Source: JBOFIQ01 sp051654905 (GTDB lineage Bacteria > Actinomycetota > Actinomycetes > Propionibacteriales > Propionibacteriaceae). From it: a DNA stretch of 64,000 bases. A program made the translations under genes and the position numbers. Location of the stretch: the NCBI GenBank assembly GCA_051654905.1, contig JBOFYY010000111.1:62001-126000 (forward strand), given 5' to 3'. Positions 18,801 through 27,420 of this stretch are shown in pieces; position 1 is the stretch's first letter; every line of letters starts with the position of its first letter. The notes below the pieces were generated by a model. That model searched no databases and was not told where the DNA came from. It worked only from the letters and a program-made list of their open reading frames with translations.

Positions 18801-19571
18801 TAAAGTCTGTTCAGCAAAGTATGACCAAGCTTGATCATACTTTCGTTGCTTTAGCAACGATCTTCCTTGATCCATCCGAGCAAAAAGAGTTTCATCCCCA
18901 GTTGGACCGTAGCGAGCTTCATAGCGGTTACCAATCTGCGCAAATAACTCATACGCCTCAGCATCTCGATTAACCTTAGTTAAGGCTTCAGCAAGCGCTA
19001 ACTCGTAAGGAGAGACATCTTTCCCCAACTGATAAGCCACACTGATGTTAAGCCTAAACAGCGAGATTGCTTCATCAATACTTTCTTTCTGGCGAAGCAA
19101 GCTATCAGCTAAGTTGGCGCGAAAATTTAGCATTAAATAATTCGGCTCCGCTACTGCAACATTCTCTCTAAATAAAGCAATAGCTTCACTATTTCGCCCG
19201 ATTACTTCCAAAGTAATAGCCCAAGAATTACGAGCTAACACAGTTATAGAATGGTTAGCTCCTAGGTGCTGGATACCGTTACGCGTGGCTGCCTCAAGCC
19301 AAGAACACCCCTTTTCATGTTCGCCAATAAGTCTGAGTGAATCACCGACCAGGAAAGATGTTTCTATCGCGCAGCGACTAAACTCACCTTCTCTACGTAC
19401 ATACTCCTGATGAACCAACACAAAATGATGTACTGCCTCTTTATGTTGTTCAGCATCTCGAAGGGTATTAGCAAGTCGAAGTCGAGACTGAAGTAGCTTA
19501 GATACGGCGCGGCGTCCTGATCGCGATTCGAGGTTAATAACCTCAGCACGCATATCATCGAGCAACGACAT
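15894..19571 (-). CDS. Very large tetratricopeptide-repeat protein
   Basis: Function unknown. From ATG 19571 (AAGGAGAAGAT upstream) the product is 1,225 residues, the longest in the window, and looks helical throughout. Repeated units of about 40 residues with the pattern LG-x(3)-R-x-LA-x(3)-x-G-x(3)-EA-x-x-L run across nearly the whole length (for example around 60-260, 780-980), resembling kinesin-light-chain/TPR_12 repeats found in actinomycete NB-ARC-TPR proteins. I see no P-loop, kinase, protease or DNA-binding motif, no signal peptide and no membrane span, so it is a cytoplasmic repeat-only scaffold or sensor. It lies between yebC and a YbaK gene, in an otherwise housekeeping stretch. 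Confidence 0.85.
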   Translation of the reverse strand: MSLLDDMRAEVINLESRSGRRAVSKLLQSRLRLANTLRDAEQHKEAVHHFVLVHQEYVRREGEFSRCAIETSFLVGDSLRLIGEHEKGCSWLEAATRNGIQHLGANHSITVLARNSWAITLEVIGRNSEAIALFRENVAVAEPNYLMLNFRANLADSLLRQKESIDEAISLFRLNISVAYQLGKDVSPYELALAEALTKVNRDAEAYELFAQIGNRYEARYGPTGDETLFARMDQGRSLLKQRKYDQAWSYFAEQTLVCTQVLGPSHRWSLRMANQQAIAGEESGQDGIAEFWTQILSHAEASLGYDDAATRHFRRNLIDHLQNRGEIADAIKLQQCEAEIDLAAGEITSAQQLVHILQNKEPDGKQLLAWLESMAAMPSLTPSARQWVTSRIGASYWDLKQYDKATEIWQNSYDILYQDPTADLSVRSRSLLILIDAYCEREQYQRAEDLFINYHHDISAISQSDTACEDLLRTRALIAHRMGEVSRAEELLSQRSHRIVTRLGHSNLQAIRSAAEHAVAVAYCGHHDQAFDIIRQLQRFADEWKNPHPIGVILTRALSEISAIAGDSKAAYDAALVTLNHTRELYGDEARETQSALIAYAQSAADIGNSDDMVQACRRYLERNTVDRGALLARKLLRRAGETVPVANDQRISLSRDPARLTVATWLRDEGAEDAMTLQLRWDLVEMLRERGRSREAIAELETLHDMHKKAGRQELALIAANRQAMTLEELLDPQAEKLFRENLLSAQSTVGDDEPLTRMLRYNLADTLERRGDADSAAWYFGQNILVSGSDPTVEIDARRRLAWTLVTSQRIQQGLLVARRALTDAQAQLTPGAEAILDIRNTVALSLKQLGDAEGAQHLYEENLIEAETALGRDSQVVLPYRNNLARCYFDAGRIDEAMSLYRISAQVATPEIEKGNISYIAVLQHLGESLLSQGDANEAGEIFNKYKNAVVAAYGLDHPRSHEARSLWARAIRSAGEDPVKLADRLAQGSESEAYDAASLLHWCGENDAEISLRLQRALSDPLDLDESDQAVLHREVFDLLTEAEKAAQNDDTMLAVTMLHAACEEAQGLPVADFGRSQAMIKISGIVEKIHDQKAAQIYLVEELSQIEQEQRWGGLATHILVSELCRLLRQFGDFGTHDELIAKNARLLEESFGTKDLRVVQARLDVVEVLRRRKEYDAANRLVTAVLEVISEESVPVLYKSVLLARARIEESIRCQQQK

Positions 19572-19639
19572 ATCTTCTCCTTCTTGGTTCACCTACTATT
19601 CTAGGGAATCTATTTTCCTTTTACGCGATAGTGACAGGT

Positions 19640-20128
19640 ATGGCGAAGAAACAACATTCCGTAAGAACATCAGCACTGGGCATCTTAGCTCGTTCCGGAG
19701 TAACTTTCCGGGAACACTACTACGACCACGATCCTGCAGAAATTCATTTTGGCGATGAAACAGCCGCAGCTTTGAAGGTAGCTAGAGAGCGACTTTTTAA
19801 AACTTTAGTAGTCACTAGCGAACGTAATCTTGCTGTTGGAGTTGTACCAGTTTCTGGACAACTAGATCTAAAATCTTTAGCGAAGACTTTAGGGTATAAA
19901 AAAGTAGATATGGCTGATCCAGCTGTCGCACAGCGAGCCACCGGATATCTAGTTGGCGGGATATCCCCGCTTGGGCTAAAAACATCATTACCCATAGTTA
20001 TTGATAACAGTGTCCTTGACTACGACACCATATTTGTTTCAGGTGGCAGGCGCGGACTTCAAGTTGAACTATCCGGAGATGATCTAGTGACTCTAACTAG
20101 AGGCATTATCGCCATGATTAGAAGATAG
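19640..20128 (+). CDS. YbaK/EbsC-type aminoacyl-tRNA deacylase
   Basis: Probable trans-editing enzyme that removes cysteine from mischarged tRNA-Pro. The 162 residues (ATG 19640; a GTG at 19631 would add three) show the YbaK fold signatures: the N-terminal YYDHDPAEIHFGDE, FKTLVVTSERNLAVGVVPVSGQLDLKSLA with the catalytic Lys in the first strand pair, and VGGISPLGLKTSLPIVID near residue 110. No good ribosome site precedes either start, so a leaderless message is possible. Its 3' end overlaps the converging membrane-protein gene by 36 nt. Confidence 0.9.
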   Translation: MAKKQHSVRTSALGILARSGVTFREHYYDHDPAEIHFGDETAAALKVARERLFKTLVVTSERNLAVGVVPVSGQLDLKSLAKTLGYKKVDMADPAVAQRATGYLVGGISPLGLKTSLPIVIDNSVLDYDTIFVSGGRRGLQVELSGDDLVTLTRGIIAMIRR

Positions 20129-20662
20129 CCTTTTAGCATCCGGATCAGGAGTAACTGTAGCTAATATCAGCAACACAGCCATTGCTGCTGCGACCCATAA
20201 AAATACTGGTACTGGCGTATGCAATCGAAAATCTACCAGAATAATATCTCCTACCCGAGCAGAAGCTAACCGATCAGCAAATGAGGCTGGGGCAAAAGCA
20301 TGAGACACCATCCAGCAAGAAAAAGCAGCTAGTAGAGCACCTGCAGTTGCAAGTAATACTAGTTTCCAACCCAATTCTCTAAAACGGAGCCATGCTATAT
20401 ATCCCAGTATTCCCCCACAGAAAATACCGATGATGCTATACCAAGCATCCATAGAAAAAATTCCAACCAGATCTGTATCCGAAATTACCGCTTTACCGTT
20501 GACATATAGCTGGTAGACCGGAACTTTCACGATATATCGCCAAACTAACCCGCCACATAAGCCCAGCGCGGCACTAATGCCGGCGTAAAATCCTACCGAA
20601 CTAGCTATTTGCGTAGTAGCTGTTGCTGCTTCGTTACCTTTTCGCCAAAACTTTATTTGCAT
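20093..20662 (-). CDS. Membrane protein with four predicted spans, DUF2567-like
   Basis: No assigned function. The 189 residues hold four hydrophobic segments (about 22-42, 72-90, 97-118 and 152-172), with a loop between spans 1 and 2 containing VPVYQLYVNGKAVISDTD and another between 3 and 4 with ARVGDIILVDFRLHTP. This pattern resembles the actinobacterial DUF2567 family, an assignment made from memory and not certain. The start has GAGAAGATT before ATG 20662 and lies 7 nt after dnaE, so the two are probably cotranscribed. Confidence 0.75.
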   Translation of the reverse strand: MQIKFWRKGNEAATATTQIASSVGFYAGISAALGLCGGLVWRYIVKVPVYQLYVNGKAVISDTDLVGIFSMDAWYSIIGIFCGGILGYIAWLRFRELGWKLVLLATAGALLAAFSCWMVSHAFAPASFADRLASARVGDIILVDFRLHTPVPVFLWVAAAMAVLLILATVTPDPDAKRLSSNHGDNASS

Positions 20663-20669
20663 AATCTTC

Positions 20670-23600
20670 TCAGTTCGCTAAACAACTAGGACCTAGCAAT
20701 GCTTTTAGATCTGCCGATAGCGATAATGACGGAGTTACTCGTAACGAATCATCCAGCTTCCATACCGTAGCCTTACTGCCATCTGTCAGTTTCATTATGA
20801 CGTCGGCTACTCCTGGATGATTAGATAAAATGACTTTTAGCTGTTCAACTACAGGTGGAGTTACTCGGGCTACTGGAATAGTAATCATAACTGGGCCTGA
20901 GACCGAAGCCTCTGTAATTTGTGGTATCGAAAGCTCTTGACCACTCATCTCGACAGATTCTTCACGAGCTCGCGGACGCCCTTTTATTTTTACGATCGCA
21001 TCGTTAGCAAGCACTGTTGCACAACTCGCATAGGTTTTAGGAAACAACATTACGTCGATAGAAGCATCAAGATCTTCCACCGTGACTATCGCCCAAGAAT
21101 CACCATTTTTAGTTTGTTTTCGCTGAATCTGAGTGATCATGCCACAAATTGTGACTACAGTATCGCGTGGTCCATCATCGGAAAGTAGCTGTCCAATAGA
21201 AATATCGCGTTCAGCAGTTAGCACATGCTCTAATCCCTGTAATGGATGATCGGAAACGTAAAGTCCTAACATTTCTCGTTCAAAAGCTAGTTTTGTGCGC
21301 TTATCCCAATCATCTATTTCCGGAACACTGCCAGACATATGTGGCTCTTCGGACTCTACGGCACCGAAAAGATCATCTTGCCCTAATGCCTGATTACGTT
21401 TGAGATCGATGACCTGATCGACTGCTCCTTCAAAAATACTCATGAGCGCTCGTCGGGAATGCCCCATTGAATCAAAAGCTCCCGCTTTAATCAATGACTC
21501 GATAACACGCTTATTGCAAACTGATAATGGCACTTGATCAAGGAACGAATAAAAATCTGTTGCCGGCCCATGCGTAGTACGAGCTTCAACAATGCCTTGT
21601 ACTACTCCTTCGCCAACATTGCGGATAGCAGCAAGACCAAATCGGATATCTTCCCCGACCGCAGAAAACTCTGCAATCGATGAGTTTACATCTGGCGGCA
21701 GTACCTTGATATGCATATTTCGCATATCTCCTAGATACAACGCCATCTTGTCTTTATCGTCGCCAACGCTAGTCAGCAATGCTGCACCGAACTCAGCCGG
21801 ATAATTAGCTTTCAGATAGGCAGTCCAGTAGGAGACATAAGCGTAGCCAGCAGCATGGGATTTATTGAAGGCATAGTCAGCGAACGGAACCATAGTGTCC
21901 CATAGCGCCGTAATTGACTCTTCGCTAAATCCATTCTCCTGCATGCCAGAATGAAAGTGTTCCCATTCTTTATCCAGAATTTCTTTTTTCTTCTTACCCA
22001 TAGCGCGACGCAATAGGTCTGCGCCGCCAAGGGTATATCCAGCAAGCTGACGAGCAGCTGCCATGATCTGTTCCTGATACACAATCAGGTGATAGGTCTC
22101 TCCCAAAATAGGATCAAGTGCCTCTTTAAGATCTGGATGGATCGGAACAATTTCTTGCCGATTGTTTTTACGTTCGGCGTAGTTAATATGCGCATTAGCG
22201 CCCATCGGTCCTGGGCGATAGAGCGCGATAACAGCAGTAATATCATCAAAAGCTGTTGGCTTCATAAGTCGCAGCAGACCACGCATCGGTCCACCATCGA
22301 GCTGGAAAACCCCTAACGTATCGCCTCGCGATAGCAGTTCATAAGTAGTAGGGTCGTCAAAAGGAACCGTTCGCAAATCAAGATCAAGACCTCGGTTCGT
22401 TTTGAGGTTACGAATACACGCATCAATCACGCCCAAGTTTCGTAGCCCTAAGAAGTCCATCTTCATCAAGCCCATGTCTTCACACTGCGGATAAGCAAAA
22501 CCGGCAATAATCATGCCGTCTTTATCACGTCTGTGCATAGGAATGACATCAAGTAATTTCTCACTTGAAATAATGAAGGCACATGCATGAACACCCGTGC
22601 CTCGGATAAGACCTTCTAATCCCATTCCGGTATCAACAACTTTTTTTACATCCGGATCGGAGTCGTAGAGAGCTCTAAACTCTGCACCTTCGGCGTAACG
22701 CTTATGTTCCTCATTGAAAATCTGGTTAAGCGGTACGTCTTTGCCCATCACCGATGGCGGCATCGCTTTAGTGATCTTATCGCCTAAGCCAAAGGGATAT
22801 CCCAAGATTCGGTTAGCATCTTTAACTGCAGCTTTGGCTTTGATAGTGCCAAAAGTATTGACCTGTGAGGTGTATTCAGAGCCATACTTTTTAGTGACAT
22901 AGTCAATGATTTTGTCGCGCTGTCGATCATCAAAGTCAAGGTCAATATCTGGCGGGCTAACGCGCTCTGGATTCAAAAACCTCTCAAATAGCAATCCATG
23001 AGCCATCGGATTTACTTCAATGATCTGGGTCAGATAAGACACCATGGAACCAGCTGCTGAGCCACGACCTGGACCTACTGGAACACCATTATCTCGAGCG
23101 AATTGGCAGATGTCTGCCACGATCAAGAAGTAGGAGGAATACCCTAATGGCTCAATGACGGCTAACTCAGTTTCGATACGTTCTCGTAATCCTTCTGGCT
23201 CCATATCGCCATAACGGATTTTGATACCTTCTTCGATTTTCTTGCGTAAATACGACTGCTGAGTTTCTCCCTCTGGCACACTGAACTGCGGCATACGATC
23301 GACATTGGCAAAAACCTCATCGTAGCTTTCAATACGCTCAGCAATCGCTAACGTAGAGTCGCAAGCTTCAGGAAGTTCTTTGAACAGGCTACGCATCTCT
23401 TCAGCAGTTTTGATGTAATAGCCTGACCCATTAAAGCGGAATCTATTGATGTCATCCTTGTTGCGCCCCACGCCAACGCACAGCAGATCATCATGAGAGT
23501 CAGCCTGACTCTCATGAACATAATGTGAATCGTTAGTGGCTAACAACGGAATCTGAAGTTTTTCTGCAATTTTAAGCAGATCCAGTCGAACTGAACGTTC

Positions 23601-24215
23601 CAACTCGAGACCATGATCCATCAACTCAAGAAAGTAATTCTCTTTACCGAAAATATCTTGATAGGTAGCAGCTGCTTTAAGTGCTTCCTCAAATTGCCCC
23701 AACCGTAGTCTGGTCTGAACTTCTCCAGAAGGGCATCCTGTTGTGGCTATGATACCTTCGCTGTACTGCGAAATAATCTCACGATCCATACGAGGCTTCA
23801 TATAGTAACCCTCGTAAGATGCCAGCGACGATAGTCGGAAAAGATTACGTAGCCCAGTGGCATTTTGCGCCCACATAGTCATATGTGTGTACCGACCACC
23901 GCCTGAGACATCTTTGCCACCTTCGGCAGCAGCATCTCCGCCCATCTCACGACGTCCGGTACTCCAAAACTCTTGTACCCGCGAATGCCGACTCGACGGC
24001 GCTACATAAGCTTCAATCCCGATAATTGGCTTAACCGGATGTTTTTTAGCAATTGACTGAAACTCGTAAGCACCAAACATATTGCCATGATCAGTCATTG
24101 CGATAGCTGGCATCGCCTGTTTCTCAGCTTCAGCAAAAAGGAGTGCGTTCTTTGCTGCCCCATCAAGCATTGAATAGTCAGTATGGACATGCAAGTGGAC
24201 GAAACCTTTGCTCAC
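20670..24215 (-). CDS. dnaE: DNA polymerase III alpha subunit
   Basis: Replicative polymerase catalytic subunit. The 1,181 residues begin (GTG 24215) with a PHP domain carrying HLHVHTDYSMLDGAAK and MTDHGNMFGAYEF, followed by the C-family catalytic acids in PPDIDLDFDDRQRDK (near residue 415) and a third Asp further on. The finger domain (KSHAAGYAYVSYW) and the C-terminal OB domain (TVVTICGMITQIQRKQTKNG) are intact. Length and the full PHP domain fit the essential DnaE1 type rather than the mutagenic DnaE2. The start codon is GTG, with GAAAGTGAG upstream. Confidence 0.97.
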   Translation of the reverse strand: MSKGFVHLHVHTDYSMLDGAAKNALLFAEAEKQAMPAIAMTDHGNMFGAYEFQSIAKKHPVKPIIGIEAYVAPSSRHSRVQEFWSTGRREMGGDAAAEGGKDVSGGGRYTHMTMWAQNATGLRNLFRLSSLASYEGYYMKPRMDREIISQYSEGIIATTGCPSGEVQTRLRLGQFEEALKAAATYQDIFGKENYFLELMDHGLELERSVRLDLLKIAEKLQIPLLATNDSHYVHESQADSHDDLLCVGVGRNKDDINRFRFNGSGYYIKTAEEMRSLFKELPEACDSTLAIAERIESYDEVFANVDRMPQFSVPEGETQQSYLRKKIEEGIKIRYGDMEPEGLRERIETELAVIEPLGYSSYFLIVADICQFARDNGVPVGPGRGSAAGSMVSYLTQIIEVNPMAHGLLFERFLNPERVSPPDIDLDFDDRQRDKIIDYVTKKYGSEYTSQVNTFGTIKAKAAVKDANRILGYPFGLGDKITKAMPPSVMGKDVPLNQIFNEEHKRYAEGAEFRALYDSDPDVKKVVDTGMGLEGLIRGTGVHACAFIISSEKLLDVIPMHRRDKDGMIIAGFAYPQCEDMGLMKMDFLGLRNLGVIDACIRNLKTNRGLDLDLRTVPFDDPTTYELLSRGDTLGVFQLDGGPMRGLLRLMKPTAFDDITAVIALYRPGPMGANAHINYAERKNNRQEIVPIHPDLKEALDPILGETYHLIVYQEQIMAAARQLAGYTLGGADLLRRAMGKKKKEILDKEWEHFHSGMQENGFSEESITALWDTMVPFADYAFNKSHAAGYAYVSYWTAYLKANYPAEFGAALLTSVGDDKDKMALYLGDMRNMHIKVLPPDVNSSIAEFSAVGEDIRFGLAAIRNVGEGVVQGIVEARTTHGPATDFYSFLDQVPLSVCNKRVIESLIKAGAFDSMGHSRRALMSIFEGAVDQVIDLKRNQALGQDDLFGAVESEEPHMSGSVPEIDDWDKRTKLAFEREMLGLYVSDHPLQGLEHVLTAERDISIGQLLSDDGPRDTVVTICGMITQIQRKQTKNGDSWAIVTVEDLDASIDVMLFPKTYASCATVLANDAIVKIKGRPRAREESVEMSGQELSIPQITEASVSGPVMITIPVARVTPPVVEQLKVILSNHPGVADVIMKLTDGSKATVWKLDDSLRVTPSLSLSADLKALLGPSCLAN

Positions 24216-24288
24216 ACCAGCTCACTTTCTCCCACAATTAACTTCACAAGAACAACCTAGCGGCACCCACTGACAAATCTAACCAGAT

Positions 24289-25200
24289 TTATGTTGATGG
24301 AATATCTAAAACATCCTCATCACCGCTAACTACCGCAGAATCATCATGATCTACCGTAGCTTCATCTGTAGCATTAAATTTTTCTTCATATAACAGATCA
24401 TCACTTCCTGGTTTGCGCCAAGTAAGCCACAAGAATACACAAATCGAAACCGTTAGTATGATCCATGAGGTGTACTCATTCAGCCGGAAGCCGCCAATAC
24501 GATTCACGGTATCGATACGTAGATGCTCAATCCAGGTTCTGCCCATGGTATAGACCAAAACATATCCCCAAAACATTTGACCATGACGTAACCGAAAGCG
24601 TCTATCAAGCACTAATAACAACGCCACACCAGCAAGGTTCCACAACATTTCGTAAGCGAAAGTTGGGTGATAGGTAGCAATATCAGCGTATTGTGGCAGT
24701 CGATGGTCAGCGTCGATAGTAAGTGCCCACCAAGAGTTCAAGGGACGTCCATAGAGTTCTTGGTTAAACCAGTTTCCAACTCGGCCAATACCTTGCGCTA
24801 ATAGCGCTCCTGGAGCAAGTACGTCTAGCAGTGCCCAAAAGCGCAACCCTTTTCGTCTACTAGCTACAAAAACCCCAACAGCGCCTAAGGCAATAGCACC
24901 CCAAATACCTAACCCGCCATTCCATATTTTCAGAGCTTCAATCGGGTGACGCCCTGCTCCAAAATAGAGTTGATAATCAGTAATAACGTGATAAAGCCGA
25001 GCACCAATAATGCCAAAAAAGATAGTCCAGATTGTCACAGTATCTAGGTGCTCATCTTTTCCACCACGAGAAACAAAACGTTTACGCACTAACCAGAGCG
25101 CAGAAAAAATACCTATGATGATGCAAATCGCATACATGTGGATAGTGAGTGGACCTAACGAGAAACCTGAAAAAGGTGGCACTGGGATAGTGAAAGTCAC
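24289..25200 (-). CDS. lgt: Prolipoprotein diacylglyceryl transferase
   Basis: Transfers diacylglycerol to the lipobox Cys of prolipoproteins. The 303 residues contain about seven hydrophobic spans, the signature GRVGNWFNQELYGRP (about 142-156) and the conserved RLYHVITDY and RQGMFWGYV-like segments. The C-terminal tail (about 265-303) is acidic and hydrophilic. The start is GTG 25200, overlapping the stop of the thioredoxin-like gene (GTGA). Lgt substrates in this window include the ribY and cyclophilin products. A trpA-lgt order is usual for actinobacteria. Confidence 0.96.
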   Translation of the reverse strand: MTFTIPVPPFSGFSLGPLTIHMYAICIIIGIFSALWLVRKRFVSRGGKDEHLDTVTIWTIFFGIIGARLYHVITDYQLYFGAGRHPIEALKIWNGGLGIWGAIALGAVGVFVASRRKGLRFWALLDVLAPGALLAQGIGRVGNWFNQELYGRPLNSWWALTIDADHRLPQYADIATYHPTFAYEMLWNLAGVALLLVLDRRFRLRHGQMFWGYVLVYTMGRTWIEHLRIDTVNRIGGFRLNEYTSWIILTVSICVFLWLTWRKPGSDDLLYEEKFNATDEATVDHDDSAVVSGDEDVLDIPST

Positions 25201-25889
25201 CGTAGTTTCTCCTTAAACAGAGCTACATCAAATGCTGTTAAATCTATTGTATTGCCATCTACTATGAGCACTGGTGTTCCTTGGATTCCAGCAGTATTTG
25301 CAGCAGTATCCAAAGACTTAGCCCATTCTTCGTACTGTCCCGAAGCGATACAAGCAGCAATATCGTTTCCATACTCGCCACCGGTGAGATGAGATAGTTC
25401 TTGCAGTTGCTCTAATGTCCAACGCGAATGTGGGTTCTCCCATATTCCCAAGTGATAGTTTAACGCTCTCCCATAGGAAGCAGCACATCCTTGCGCAGCC
25501 GCAGCTCTAGCAGATCCTTGATCAATGATCTGTAGTGGATATAGCTCCAACCGAACTTGTCCACGCTGTACTTCTTCTAACAGCGTTGTACCAATAATGC
25601 GCTCTAGCTTTTCACAATGAACGCAATGTGCATCTTCCCATAACGTAACTATATGAGGTGCCGTTGCGAGTCCGATTCGGATTGGAGCAGTATTCTCTAG
25701 TTTCGTTACCGAACCTGGATCAGCGGAAATTGTCGTAGCCTGTGGAGCTTTAACTTCTTGATAATGTTGAATAATTCCAGCAATTCCTACTATTACTGCT
25801 ACAGCAATAACAATGCCTATCAAAAAGATCTGGTTACGACGTCGTCGCTGTAATTCCTGCTTAGCTATAGCCTGTTGTGGCTGGATCAT
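25197..25889 (-). CDS. Membrane-anchored DsbA-like thioredoxin-fold protein
   Basis: Probable extracytoplasmic thiol oxidoreductase. The 230 residues have a basic N-terminus (RRRRNQ), one membrane span at about 21-41 and a thioredoxin-like domain with CVHC at residues 89-92 in the context WEDAHCVHC. A cis-Pro loop (GIQGTPVLIVDG) lies near residue 210. This is the DSBA-like thioredoxin_4 architecture seen in actinobacteria. It overlaps the trpA-like gene upstream (ATGA) and lgt downstream (GTGA), so the three form one coupled unit. Confidence 0.88.
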   Translation of the reverse strand: MIQPQQAIAKQELQRRRRNQIFLIGIVIAVAVIVGIAGIIQHYQEVKAPQATTISADPGSVTKLENTAPIRIGLATAPHIVTLWEDAHCVHCEKLERIIGTTLLEEVQRGQVRLELYPLQIIDQGSARAAAAQGCAASYGRALNYHLGIWENPHSRWTLEQLQELSHLTGGEYGNDIAACIASGQYEEWAKSLDTAANTAGIQGTPVLIVDGNTIDLTAFDVALFKEKLR

Positions 25890-26668
25890 CGGGTGACACC
25901 TGTCACCAATACTTTTAATAGTGACGCCATCAAATCAAGTCCATCAGTAACATGATCTGGTAACGCTTCTACCAAGATCGTGCCTGCAATGAGCGCATCA
26001 GCAAACATTACATAGTCACCCATAGCCTCAAGGGTATCGGCGGTAATATCAGTAGCAAGTATCGGTTTAGTAGAAGACAGTTCTTGATAACGTTCAAGGG
26101 TTCTCATAGCAGCTGAGATATCTGATTTTTCTCCAAATGCTGGCACATAAACCCAACCTCTGCTGTACTGAGCGATATTGCTCAGCTGCTGGTCGGTATG
26201 GTGCGGCAGCGCTGCCAGTATTCGATCAAGATCATATCTATCTGTAACTCGTATCCACTGTTCAGCATGTTCTGGAGCTAGATCTGGTGTCATAATCCCA
26301 CTGACTCCAGCGCTAGCAAGTTCTCGACAATAAGTAGTAGCTCCTAGCCGTAGTACATCTGCCCAATTAACAACAACAATAACTGGAACTTGCGAGCTTA
26401 ATTGCTCTGCCGTGTTGAACAGAACTTGCTCATCAATACCACTGGCACAAGCACGAGATACTGCTCGGCCTACTCGGTTACTTGAACAGGAAACCTCAAT
26501 ACTGGGGTGACCTAGCAGCAGCAAATCAACATTTTTTGCTAACAGATTCCCTGCTCGCAAAGTTGTTACTGTGTTAGGAAAGCCAACAGGCAAGTAGCCA
26601 AAAAGTGCCTTATGACGGCTCTGTTGCGCTTGCCTTACTAGTTCCCCAGTGACGCCTAAATCGGCCAT
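25886..26668 (-). CDS. Tryptophan synthase alpha-chain homologue lacking catalytic acids
   Basis: The fold is that of TrpA: GYLPVGFP (residues 25-32, counting from ATG 26671, three bases upstream), VPVIVVVNWADVL and GVSGIMTPDLAPEHAEQW match the actinobacterial family, as does the position before lgt. The catalytic Glu of the VE(V/L)G motif is replaced by Leu (LLLLGHP, residue 52), and the catalytic Asp of SDPxxDGP by Ser (IEVSCSSN, residue 63). The phosphate/loop-6 region is also altered (VYVPAFGEKSDIS). No trpB, trpC or trpE lies nearby. The frame is open over 260 codons, so this is not a simple pseudogene but probably a non-catalytic paralogue or a gene in early decay. AAGGAAGG precedes the start. 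Confidence 0.82.
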   Translation of the reverse strand: MADLGVTGELVRQAQQSRHKALFGYLPVGFPNTVTTLRAGNLLAKNVDLLLLGHPSIEVSCSSNRVGRAVSRACASGIDEQVLFNTAEQLSSQVPVIVVVNWADVLRLGATTYCRELASAGVSGIMTPDLAPEHAEQWIRVTDRYDLDRILAALPHHTDQQLSNIAQYSRGWVYVPAFGEKSDISAAMRTLERYQELSSTKPILATDITADTLEAMGDYVMFADALIAGTILVEALPDHVTDGLDLMASLLKVLVTGVTR

Positions 26669-26771
26669 CATTGCCTTCCTTGCACAGTGTTTTTTGCTAA
26701 ATAATCTTCTTCACCATAAACCATAGGCTTGGTTGTAGCCACTGGCATCATATTTGGCGTACGCTCCAAAG

Positions 26772-27416
26772 GTGACTTTCGCTAAAACTGAGCGGGCTGC
26801 TCTATGTCAAACGCTACGTAAAGTTGGACCTGATGCTTCCACACTGTGCCAAGGCTGGGATGCCCATGATCTTGCTTGCCATCTATGGCTCCGCGAAAAT
26901 GATCCTCTTGCTGCATCCGGTATGTTCGTAAAACCGCTCGCACAAGTCACAACTAGCCGCATGGGTGATATTCGCACTCGCTGGAGCTTTGAAGATCTAG
27001 TAGAGCAGTTAGCTAAAGGTCCGCTTCCTCGCTCATTATTTGCTCTTCCTGGAGTAGACGAAGCCGCTAACACTATCGAATATTTTGTGCACCATGAAGA
27101 TCTGCGTCGTGCCGAACAACCCACTGCAGCACCACGTAATTTAGGTATCGAAGTAGAAACTATGTTGTGGCGCAGATTGCGGCTCATGGGACGTATGCTG
27201 TATCGACATGCTGGCGTTGGCGTAGTTTTAATCGACACTGGAGACACTAGTTTAGGTACGATCAAAGCACGCTCCGGTGAACCAGCAGTGTATCTAGCTG
27301 GCTCACCGAGCGAACTTATTTTGCATGCTTATGGACGTCGCAACGCTGCCGATATCGATATTTCCGGAGATCTTGATGCTATAACGCAATTAGGAATTGC
27401 CGACCTATCGGTATAA
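26772..27416 (+). CDS. TIGR03085-type DinB/mycothiol-isomerase-fold protein
   Basis: Member of a metal-binding actinobacterial family related to mycothiol-dependent maleylpyruvate isomerase; its substrate is unknown. I chose GTG 26772 (VTFAKTERAALC), which matches the usual N-terminus and gives 214 residues; a TTG at 26754 would add six. The family pattern ERAALCQTLRKVGPDASTLC, the W(D)xHDLACHLWLRE helix and the EYFVHHEDLRRA helix, with likely metal ligands, are intact. It is transcribed away from the trpA-like gene and converges on ribY. Confidence 0.85.
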   Translation: MTFAKTERAALCQTLRKVGPDASTLCQGWDAHDLACHLWLRENDPLAASGMFVKPLAQVTTSRMGDIRTRWSFEDLVEQLAKGPLPRSLFALPGVDEAANTIEYFVHHEDLRRAEQPTAAPRNLGIEVETMLWRRLRLMGRMLYRHAGVGVVLIDTGDTSLGTIKARSGEPAVYLAGSPSELILHAYGRRNAADIDISGDLDAITQLGIADLSV

Positions 27417-27420
27417 CGGT

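Noticed and set aside
25886..26668. trpA pseudogene caused by frameshift
   Set aside because: The frame is open over the whole family length and has a good ribosome site; only key residues differ.
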